A stretch of 14,521 nucleotides of DNA, from positions 1-14,521 of the forward strand of contig DASXYU010000025.1 of NCBI GenBank assembly GCA_036502295.1, written 5' to 3'. Within the stretch, counting starts at the first letter, position 1; every line of letters begins with the position of its first letter. The notes below the pieces were generated by a model. The model was not told the DNA's origin. It did no database searches and saw nothing but the letters and a program-made list of their open reading frames with translations. Origin of the DNA: DASXYU01 sp036502295. GTDB taxonomy: Bacteria > Actinomycetota > Actinomycetes > Mycobacteriales > Jatrophihabitantaceae. The translations under genes and the position numbers were made by a program. Positions 1-5,876 of the stretch are shown piece by piece.

Positions 1-832
1 ACCCCCGGATCGACTTGATGAACGCGCTGATCACGTCGTAGTGCTGGTCGCCGTCGCGGTCGTAGCGGACCGCCGCGGTGTCGACCGCCTTCTCGAGCGT
101 CGCCAGGTCGACGTTCGACTGGCCCGCCGCCTGTGCGGCGCCGGCCGCCGCCTCGAGCGCGGTGAGGGCGCGCCGCGCGTCGCCGTCGGACATCCGAAGC
201 AGGTGGGCGCGAGCGTCCTCGTCGAGGGTCACGGCGCCGGCGAGACCGTGTTCCGCGTCGAGCGCCCGGTCGACGAGCGTCGCCACCGCGGCCTCGTCGA
301 GCGGCTGCAGGGTGAGCAGGAGGCTGCGCGAGAGCAGCGGTGACACGATCGAGAAGAACGGGTTCTCGGTGGTGGCGGCGACCAGCGTGATGTGCCGGGC
401 TTCGACGGCGTTGAGCAAGGAATCCTGCTGCGTCTTGCTGAAGCGGTGGATCTCGTCGATGAACAGGACGGTCTGCACGCCCGTGCTCCCGAGCTCCGAC
501 TTTGCCCGGGCGATGACGTCGCGGACGTCCTTCACGCCGGCGTTGAGCGCGGACAGCTGCGCGAAGCGCCTGTTCGTCGCGGTGCTGACGATGGTGGCGA
601 GCGTCGTCTTACCGGTGCCCGGTGGCCCGTAGAGGATGAGGCTCATCGGGGCGTCGCCCTCGACGAGGCGGCGCAGCGGTGAGCCCGGGGCGAGCAGGTG
701 ACCCTGGCCGACGACCTCGTCCAGGTTGCGCGGCCGCATCCGCGCCGCCAGCGGTGCGGTGGTTTCGAGACGAGGCGCATCGCGCCTCTCCTCAACCACC
801 GGCTCGTCCCCGAACAGCGTCACGCCGTCCAC
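1..832 (-). CDS. rarA: Replication-associated recombination protein A (RarA/MgsA), AAA+ ATPase, C-terminus cut by window edge
   Basis: AAA+ ATPase of the RarA/MgsA/WRNIP1 family, known to act at stalled replication forks and to be related to clamp-loader subunits. I translated 277 residues; the family is usually about 430-450, so the tetramerisation and C-terminal region lies beyond the left edge. Visible motifs: RPRNLDEVVGQ near residues 33-43, Walker A GPPGTGKTT (69-77), Walker B LFIDEIHRF (123-131), sensor 1 ATTEN (153-157), an arginine-finger region SPLLSRS (164-170) and sensor 2 GDARRAL (217-223). The start is GTG at 832 (complement of 830-832). An in-frame TGA lies seven codons upstream and no in-frame ATG precedes the conserved core; a GTG at 823 is the alternative. 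No strong ribosome-binding site is visible. The gene diverges from the EamA gene, and the 56-bp repeat lies 13 bp upstream of its start. Identity is very secure. Confidence 0.95.
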   Translation of the reverse strand, partial: MDGVTLFGDEPVVEERRDAPRLETTAPLAARMRPRNLDEVVGQGHLLAPGSPLRRLVEGDAPMSLILYGPPGTGKTTLATIVSTATNRRFAQLSALNAGVKDVRDVIARAKSELGSTGVQTVLFIDEIHRFSKTQQDSLLNAVEARHITLVAATTENPFFSIVSPLLSRSLLLTLQPLDEAAVATLVDRALDAEHGLAGAVTLDEDARAHLLRMSDGDARRALTALEAAAGAAQAAGQSNVDLATLEKAVDTAAVRYDRDGDQHYDVISAFIKSIRG

Positions 833-845
833 CCTAGGACGCGCA

Positions 846-901
846 CTTGATCAACTCGCCGAGATCGTTCGGATCCGAGTGACCTCAGCGTGTTGATCAT
901 G
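846..901. repeat. 56-bp palindromic repeat, copy 1 (between divergent rarA and the EamA gene)
   Basis: The element begins CTTGATCAACTCGCCGA, has ATCGTTCGGATCCGAG in the middle and ends AGCGTGTTGATCATG. It matches the copy at 10231-10286 at 49 of 56 positions, in the same orientation, with no gap. The two ends form an imperfect 14-bp inverted repeat (12 of 14 pairs), and the centre holds a perfect 10-bp palindrome, TCGGATCCGA. It sits between two divergent start codons, so it cannot be a simple transcription terminator here. Its function is unknown: candidates are a dispersed palindromic repeat, a recombination scar or a protein-binding site. Confidence 0.85.
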
Positions 902-923
902 GGAGCGCTGGGAGGATGGGGAC

Positions 924-1820
924 ATGAGGGCGCGTGCGGGGCTGCTGGCTCTCGTGGTCGCCGAAATGCTCTGGGGCCTCACCGCCGTGATGATCCGCTA
1001 CGCCACCGAGGAACTCGGCGTCGCGAGCCTCACCGTCCTCGATGCGATGGTCGCCACCTCAGCCCTGGTGGGGCTCGCCATCGCCACCGGCAACCGGATC
1101 CCGAAGCCGTCCTGGCGCCTCGTCCTCTGCAGCGCGATGGAGCCGGGCGTCAGCTACATCCTTTTCAACTACGGGATCGCGCACACCTCGGCCTCGCACG
1201 CCTCGCTGATCATGGGGACGCAGTCGGCGATCATCGTCGTCCTCGCCGCGTTGGCGATGCGGCGCTGGCCGAAGGTGGGCGTCGGCGTCGGGCTCGTCCT
1301 CGCCACCGCAGGCGCAGTGCTGGTCGTGGAGCACAGCACGGGCATCGCCACCCTCCGCGGCGACTGCTTCGTGCTGCTGGGGACGATGGCGAGTTCGCTC
1401 TACATCGTTTTCATCGCGCCGCTCACGGCGAAGATCAACGCCGTCGAGCTCACCGCCGGGCAGTTCGTCTACGGCTCGCTGGTGACGATCCCGTTGACGA
1501 TCGTCTTCGCCTTCACGGGCGTGCTGCCGTCGTTCGACTGGGCTCCGACGCCGTACTGGCTCGTCGGTGGCGCGGTCGGCATCGTCGGGTCGGTGGTGAG
1601 TTATGGCTTGTACAACTGGGCGCTGGGTAGGACGAGCGCGATGCTCGCCGGCATCTCGATCACGCTGATCCCGGTGTCGGGGTTGTTCCTCTCGGCGCTG
1701 TTGCTCGGCGACGAGCTCAGCTCACGCGTCTGGATCGCGGCCGTCCTCGTCGTCGCTGGGCTGGCTGTCACCGCCCGCACTGAGCCGGAGGCGGCCGAGA
1801 AACACTCGCCCATGCCGTAG
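924..1820 (+). CDS. EamA-family (drug/metabolite transporter superfamily) membrane exporter
   Basis: A 298-residue, very hydrophobic protein with about ten predicted membrane helices arranged as two EamA halves of five, the usual length and layout for the 10-TMS DMT family. The first half starts LLALVVAEMLWGLTAVMIRY and contains NYGIAHTSASHASLIMGTQS (about 82-101), the typical helix 3-4 region. The second half contains GSVVSYGLYNWALGRTSAM, the matching repeat, followed by ISITLIPVSGLFLSALLLGD. Members export amino acids, nucleobases or small metabolites; the substrate cannot be read from sequence. ATG 924 is preceded by GGAGG at 911-915 at good spacing. The gene is convergent with the beta-propeller gene, with only 7 bp between the stop codons. 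It is the first gene inside the segment bracketed by the 56-bp repeats. Confidence 0.88.
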   Translation: MRARAGLLALVVAEMLWGLTAVMIRYATEELGVASLTVLDAMVATSALVGLAIATGNRIPKPSWRLVLCSAMEPGVSYILFNYGIAHTSASHASLIMGTQSAIIVVLAALAMRRWPKVGVGVGLVLATAGAVLVVEHSTGIATLRGDCFVLLGTMASSLYIVFIAPLTAKINAVELTAGQFVYGSLVTIPLTIVFAFTGVLPSFDWAPTPYWLVGGAVGIVGSVVSYGLYNWALGRTSAMLAGISITLIPVSGLFLSALLLGDELSSRVWIAAVLVVAGLAVTARTEPEAAEKHSPMP

Positions 1821-1827
1821 TTGATGT

Positions 1828-3297
1828 CTACTTCGGCTTCGCCGAGATCGTCTTGCTGATCGTCGTCGACCTGAGCTTGCCGTTCAAGGCATAGGTCTCG
1901 ATGCGGAAGTAATACTTCTTGCCCTTCTTCAGCTTCTTCGCCGTGTAAGTCGTCTTCTTCGCGGTGGTGAGCTTGCGCCAGGTCTTCTTGTTCGCCGAGA
2001 TCTCGACGACGTAGTCGATCTTCCAGCCACTGACGGCCTTCACCTTCGTCCAGGTGAGGACGATCTGCTTCTTGCCCGCCTTCGCCTTCAGCGACGGCAC
2101 CATTCTGGGCGAGAGTGCCAGCGGGCAACTGGCCCTCATCGGGAAAGCGACGGGGTTGCCGTTGGAGTCGGTGACGATCTGGCCGACCGGGTACCTGTCC
2201 CACTCTGCGATCGTCGTCGGGGTGCCCAATTGCGTCTTGGTACCGACAAGGCTGCTCGCCAGTGACCACGCCCCCTTGGCGCCTTGCACGTAGCGCACCA
2301 CGGCCCCGGATGACGGCGCGGTCACCCAGAGCGAGGTCTGCGTCCCGAAGCAGACGGAGCCGGTGAGCTCCACGGCGATCTGCCCTAGGCCTGTTCCGTA
2401 CGTCGGTGGTGTGAAGGTCCTGGTCGCGCGCCGCGCGCCGCCTGACTTGAGCGTGGCGGCCGGAAGTGCGGCGACGCTACCGGCGTCAGTGTTCACCATC
2501 CAGAGGTCGGGGCCGAAACTGACGCTGCCCAGGTGCGGCGTGCCGTTCAGCGTTGTTGCGGGAAGCTGTGGTGCTGCGGCGCAGATCAGCGGCGTACCCG
2601 CACAGCCGTCCGCGGCAACGTCAGGCTTGAGGAGCGTCAGCAGGCCGAGGCCGATGACTCGCGGTGCGTTGGCTGCCCCGTCCCCGCTCATCGTCACCCA
2701 CGCGGTGTCGTCCTCACCGAAAGTGAGCCCGACGGGGTTGTCGCCCGGCGAGTTCGAGAGGACGAAGGCCACGCTCGGCTGCGGGGAGACACTGCTGAGT
2801 TGGGCCTTCGGGTACTCGACCAGCAAGCGTGAGGATGCCATCGCCACCCAGAGGTCGCCGGTGCCGTCGAAGGCGAGGGCGATCGGGCAACTCTCGGCAC
2901 CGTTCAGCGCCGGTACGGCAATGCTCACAGTCGGAGTTGGTGCTCCCCCCGCGGTGACCTGTGCCCGGCTGAACTCGACGATCGACTCGGTCCTGACGCC
3001 GGACGCGGAATGGCAGATCGTCGCCCAGAGATCACCAGGGCCGTCGAAGGCGAGGGCGTTCGGCGGGGTCGCGGTATTGGCGAGGGTGTCGATCGCGCTA
3101 CGCGGCGCCACGTTGCCCTTGTCACCCTCGGCGTGCGTCGTGATCCGTCCGCTCGCGTCCCCCACCGCCACCTGCGGCGCCGGGACGCTTGGCGTAGCGG
3201 CCGGTGGTGTTGCTGCCGCTGCGGTCGGCGAGAGCGTCGAGACCGCACCACCGACAAGGGCGAGCGAGACCAAGACGGGGAGGCAGCGACGTGACAC
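1828..3297 (-). CDS. Secreted protein with beta-propeller-like repeats and C-terminal fibronectin III-like domain
   Basis: A 489-residue protein of unknown function, predicted to be exported. A basic N-terminus and hydrophobic stretch (PVLVSLALVGGAVSTL) ending near TAAAA look like a Sec signal peptide without a lipobox. A motif of the form [A/S/G]-x-x-F-[D/G]-...-LW-V recurs five times, for example ALAFDGPGDLWAT, ALAFDGTGDLWVA, GLTFGEDDTAWVT and SVCFGTQTSLWVT, spaced 50-68 residues apart. This resembles NHL/SMP-30-like propeller blades. The last ~85 residues are a lysine-rich FnIII-like sandwich (KKQIVLTWTKV ... YVVEISANKKTW ... KKYYFRIETYALNG). No catalytic motif is recognised. GTG 3297 is chosen because AGGA (3305-3308) is 7 nt upstream; the in-frame GTG at 3303 would leave only 1 nt. 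Likely extracellular or wall-associated binding. The fold assignment is inference from the repeats. Confidence 0.75.
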   Translation of the reverse strand: MSRRCLPVLVSLALVGGAVSTLSPTAAAATPPAATPSVPAPQVAVGDASGRITTHAEGDKGNVAPRSAIDTLANTATPPNALAFDGPGDLWATICHSASGVRTESIVEFSRAQVTAGGAPTPTVSIAVPALNGAESCPIALAFDGTGDLWVAMASSRLLVEYPKAQLSSVSPQPSVAFVLSNSPGDNPVGLTFGEDDTAWVTMSGDGAANAPRVIGLGLLTLLKPDVAADGCAGTPLICAAAPQLPATTLNGTPHLGSVSFGPDLWMVNTDAGSVAALPAATLKSGGARRATRTFTPPTYGTGLGQIAVELTGSVCFGTQTSLWVTAPSSGAVVRYVQGAKGAWSLASSLVGTKTQLGTPTTIAEWDRYPVGQIVTDSNGNPVAFPMRASCPLALSPRMVPSLKAKAGKKQIVLTWTKVKAVSGWKIDYVVEISANKKTWRKLTTAKKTTYTAKKLKKGKKYYFRIETYALNGKLRSTTISKTISAKPK

Positions 3298-3324
3298 AGG
3301 CACGTCCTGATCATGGCGTTTCGT

Positions 3325-3361
3325 CCGGCCCGGGGGAACTGGGTCGGGCGAACTGGGCCGG
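3325..3361 (-). terminator. Weak hairpin candidate downstream of lacI
   Basis: CCGGCCC (3325-3331) and GGGCCGG (3355-3361) are perfect inverted repeats around a 23-nt loop, located 24-60 bp beyond the lacI stop codon. No T-run follows, so an intrinsic terminator is only weakly supported. The same DNA lies just upstream of the next minus-strand gene and could instead be part of its promoter region. Confidence 0.2.
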
Positions 3362-3392
3362 AGGAACTAGCGTCGCCGGAGGAACTAGCGTC
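3357..3392. repeat. Tandem 18-bp direct repeat at the lacI 3' end
   Basis: GCCGGAGGAACTAGCGTC occurs twice back to back (3357-3374 and 3375-3392) with no mismatch. The copy at 3375-3392 contains the lacI stop codon (TAG, complement of 3385-3387) and the other lies wholly past it. Related shorter units (GGAACTGGGTCGG and CGAACTGGGCCGG) lie next to it at 3334-3361, suggesting a degenerate tandem array grown by slippage. Confidence 0.8.
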
Positions 3393-4401
3393 GCGACAGC
3401 GGCGAGGTGCTGGAGCGTTCGAGCAGCTGCGATCCCACGACCTGCGTCGCCGTCTGCCCGTCGGGCGTCTCACCGGTGAGCCGAGCCAGCAGCGTGTCCA
3501 GTGCCCGCTCACCCAGCGAGATCGGATCGGTGTCCACCACGGTGACCGCCGGATGCCAGAACCGGAGCAGGTCGGAATCCTCGATCGCAACGACGCTCAG
3601 CTCCTCGGGGATGACCACCCCGAGGCGCCCCAACTCCTGCATCGCACCGGAGGTGGCTTCGTGGTTGGCCGCGATGAGGGCGGTCGGACGCTGCGCCGCG
3701 CCCAGCAGTTCGGCCACGGCTTTGCCACCGAACTCCGGCTCGAAGGGCGCACGCACCACCATCTCGGACTGGGGCGTCAGGCCGTGGCCACGCAACCCGC
3801 GGACGTAACCGGCGTAACGCTCCCGCCCGGACCGGGTCGAGGCCGGGCCGCCGAGGAAGGCGATGCGCCGATGCCCCTTGGCGAGGAGGTGGCCGGTGGC
3901 CAACTCCGCGGCGTGCCGGTCGTCGTAGACGACGGCCGAGGTCTGCACGCCGCGCGGCAGCCTGATCATCGCCACCACCGGGAACCCGGACCGGTCCAGC
4001 TCGTTGAGCATCGCAGTGTTGCCACCGGTACCCATCACGATCACGCCGTCCACACGATGGCCGCGCAGCCGGTTGACGATCTCGCGTTCGCGGTCGGGGT
4101 CGTTGTTGGTGGTGGCCACCAGTGCCTCGTAGCCGCTGGCGTGACCCCGGTTCTGGATGGTCGTGGCGATGGCCTGGATGGAGGCGTTGACGAGGTTGGT
4201 GAGGACGACGCCGATGAGTCCGGAACTGCCCGCACGCAGCGCGCGCGCCACCGCATCGACCTGATAGTTGAGCTGCGCGGCGGCCGCCTGCACCCTCTCG
4301 CGTGTCGCCGGATGGACGGAGGGATGCCCGCTCAACGCCCGGCTCGCGGTGGAACGCGAGACACCCGCCAGGGCCGCGACGTCCTCGATCGTCTTCGTCA
4401 C
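3385..4401 (-). CDS. LacI-family transcriptional repressor of the adjacent ABC transporter/amidohydrolase operon
   Basis: A 338-residue regulator of standard LacI/GalR length. The N-terminal helix-turn-helix is TIEDVAALAGVSRSTASRAL (residues 4-23), followed by the hinge region YQVDAVARALRAG (46-58). The leucine of the ARAL segment is at the position that intercalates at the centre of LacI-family operators. The rest is a periplasmic-binding-protein-like effector domain (IGVVLTNLVN..., VDGVIVMGTGG, GHRRIAFLGGP, PTALIAANHEATSGAMQELG), expected to sense a sugar-like or other small ligand. The start is GTG at 4401 with GAGGGA a few bases upstream. It is divergent from the transporter operon, and two identical palindromes at 4537-4566 are its probable binding sites. 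Repression relieved by the imported substrate or a derivative is the likely logic (inference). The ligand cannot be predicted. Confidence 0.93.
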   Translation of the reverse strand: MTKTIEDVAALAGVSRSTASRALSGHPSVHPATRERVQAAAAQLNYQVDAVARALRAGSSGLIGVVLTNLVNASIQAIATTIQNRGHASGYEALVATTNNDPDREREIVNRLRGHRVDGVIVMGTGGNTAMLNELDRSGFPVVAMIRLPRGVQTSAVVYDDRHAAELATGHLLAKGHRRIAFLGGPASTRSGRERYAGYVRGLRGHGLTPQSEMVVRAPFEPEFGGKAVAELLGAAQRPTALIAANHEATSGAMQELGRLGVVIPEELSVVAIEDSDLLRFWHPAVTVVDTDPISLGERALDTLLARLTGETPDGQTATQVVGSQLLERSSTSPLSRR

Positions 4402-4508
4402 TCGTCCCTCGTCTCTCCGTTGTCTGCGATCTCAAGGCCGTGCGACCGAAGAGAAACGCTGGCGACACATAACCGTCGATCGGTAACCGGATATTTACAG
4501 CAACCGTG

Positions 4509-4537
4509 TTGACCGCGGTCAGTCTAGAGGAGATTGT
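4509..4537 (+). promoter_or_regulatory. Candidate promoter of the transporter operon
   Basis: TTGACC at 4509-4514 (5 of 6 to the sigma-70-type -35 consensus) is followed after 17 bp by GATTGT at 4532-4537, a poor -10 (3 of 6). The expected transcription start would fall inside the first palindromic operator, which fits repression by steric block. The weak -10 makes the exact placement tentative. Confidence 0.35.
4510..4521. promoter_or_regulatory. 12-bp palindrome in the lacI/operon intergenic region
   Basis: TGACCGCGGTCA is a perfect 12-bp palindrome overlapping the candidate -35 element of the operon. Read on the other strand it gives CTGACC, a possible -35 for lacI itself. Its sequence differs from the two operator palindromes, so if it is a binding site it may belong to another regulator. 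It may also be only a symmetric pair of -35 boxes. Confidence 0.3.
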
Positions 4538-4550
4538 GGGATCGATCCCA
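4537..4550. promoter_or_regulatory. LacI-family operator 1
   Basis: TGGGATCGATCCCA is a perfect 14-bp palindrome with the central CG step typical of LacI/GalR-family operators. It lies in the 194-bp gap between the divergent lacI gene and the transporter operon, at the presumed transcription start. An identical copy follows 16 bp downstream. Assignment to the adjacent LacI protein is inference from position and symmetry. Confidence 0.8.
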
Positions 4551-4552
4551 GA

Positions 4553-4566
4553 TGGGATCGATCCCA
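4553..4566. promoter_or_regulatory. LacI-family operator 2
   Basis: This is a second exact copy of TGGGATCGATCCCA, separated from the first by GA only. The 16-bp centre-to-centre distance is about one and a half helical turns, so two dimers would sit on nearly opposite faces of the DNA. It ends 29 bp before the start codon of the substrate-binding protein and would lie in the 5' untranslated leader. Confidence 0.8.
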
Positions 4567-4595
4567 ATTCTTGATGTCGATTGCCAGAGGTGTTC

Positions 4596-5876
4596 ATGTC
4601 AGAACTGCCCGCCGTCCGGCGCACCACGCCGGATGACTCCCGCACGGCATCCCGTGCGCGTCGCTCCACGACCATCAGGCGCGGCACCGCCGCCGCAGCC
4701 ATCGGTGCCGCCTTCGTCCTCGTCGCCGCCTGCTCCAGCAGCGGCGGCGGCAGCGGCAGCTCCGCCGATACGACCGCTGCGGCAGTCGATACGAGCGCCG
4801 CCTCCACGGCACCCTCGACCGATACCTCCTCTTCCGGCGGCTCGGACCCAATCGCCGCGGCCACCGCCGAACTCGCCAAGTACGCCGCGGTCCCGGCCTT
4901 CACCGCCCCCGGCGATGCGATCGACATCTCCGCCCTGAAGGGCAAGACGATCTATTCGATCCCGCAGAGCGACGCGAACCCGTTCGTCTCGCAGACCGAC
5001 GCGTCGGAGAAGACCCTCGCCGAGAGCTACGGCATCAAGTTCGTCGAGTACTCCACGCAGGGCACGCCTGCCGAGTGGCAGCGCGGCATCAACCAGGCCA
5101 TCTCTGCCAAGGCGGCGGCGATCATCATCAACGCCCTCGACCCGAAACTGGTCGCCCCGCAGATCGCCTCGGCCAAGGCCGCCGGCATTCCTGTCATCAG
5201 TGCCCAGTTCTACGACGTGGACGGCCTGGACAAGGCACAGGCCGACCTCTCCGCGGTACGTGCGGATAACTTCGGCGAGGCCGCCAAGCTCGAAGCCGAC
5301 TACGCGATCCAGGCCACCGGCGGCAAGGCCGACGTGGTTGTCGTGGAGAACACTGAGCAGCAGTCGACGCTGGACATGCTCGATGCCATGAAGGCGGAGT
5401 TCGCGGCGAAGTGCCCGGACTGCAAGGCGAAGTACATCAACGTCCCCTCCGCGGACTGGGCGACCAAGATCCAGACCGAGGTGCAGTCGGCTATCGTCGC
5501 CGACCCGGGCGTCAACTGGGTGATCCCGATCTATGACCCGATGACGCAGTTCGTCGTTCCGGCGATCAAGGCGACCGGCAAGACCGGAAGCATCTTCGTC
5601 TCGACCTTCAACGGCACACCCGACGGTCTGAAGATGGTCGCGGACAACTCGATCGTGAAGATGGATATCGGCGAGAACCTCGACTGGCTCGCCTCGGCCA
5701 ACCTCGACGAGGCGTTCCGGACGATTCTCGGCAAGCCCGGGCTCGATGACGAGAAGACCGCACTGCGGGTCTTCACCAGTGACAACGTCGCCGACACCGG
5801 TAATCCGCCGGCCTTCAACAAGGGCTTCGGCGATTCCTACGTCGCCGGCTACAAGACCCTCTGGGGAGCGAACTAG
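4596..5876 (+). CDS. ABC transporter substrate-binding lipoprotein (ribose-type, Peripla_BP_4-like)
   Basis: A 426-residue lipoprotein that should capture the transporter's substrate outside the membrane. After a long basic N-terminal region (about 30 residues rich in Arg) comes a hydrophobic stretch ending in the lipobox LVAAC, with Cys46 as the lipidated residue. A Ser/Gly/Thr-rich linker runs to about residue 85. The binding fold shows the marks of the ribose/galactose-binding class: GKTIYSIPQSDANPF, EWQRGINQAISAKAAAIIIN, AGIPVISAQF and NWVIPIYDPMTQFVVPAIKA. The start is ATG 4596, with AGAGG (4586-4590) 5 nt upstream; the in-frame TTG at 4581 lacks a ribosome-binding site. It is the first gene of the operon and its TAG stop abuts the next ATG. 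The ligand is unknown: the class binds sugars but also nucleosides, autoinducers and other compounds. Confidence 0.9.
   Translation: MSELPAVRRTTPDDSRTASRARRSTTIRRGTAAAAIGAAFVLVAACSSSGGGSGSSADTTAAAVDTSAASTAPSTDTSSSGGSDPIAAATAELAKYAAVPAFTAPGDAIDISALKGKTIYSIPQSDANPFVSQTDASEKTLAESYGIKFVEYSTQGTPAEWQRGINQAISAKAAAIIINALDPKLVAPQIASAKAAGIPVISAQFYDVDGLDKAQADLSAVRADNFGEAAKLEADYAIQATGGKADVVVVENTEQQSTLDMLDAMKAEFAAKCPDCKAKYINVPSADWATKIQTEVQSAIVADPGVNWVIPIYDPMTQFVVPAIKATGKTGSIFVSTFNGTPDGLKMVADNSIVKMDIGENLDWLASANLDEAFRTILGKPGLDDEKTALRVFTSDNVADTGNPPAFNKGFGDSYVAGYKTLWGAN

Noticed and set aside
41..682. Plus-strand open frames opposite rarA
   Set aside because: The minus strand encodes intact Walker A, Walker B and sensor motifs of RarA; the plus-strand frames have no domain character.
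846..901. dif/Xer or DnaA-box type site
   Set aside because: The sequence does not resemble the 28-bp dif core or TTATCCACA-type boxes, and two copies 9.4 kb apart argue against a unique chromosome site.
3509..4945. 478-codon minus-strand frame overlapping lacI and the operon promoter
   Set aside because: It runs out of frame through lacI and across the operators, and its product is Arg/Gly-rich with no recognisable motif.
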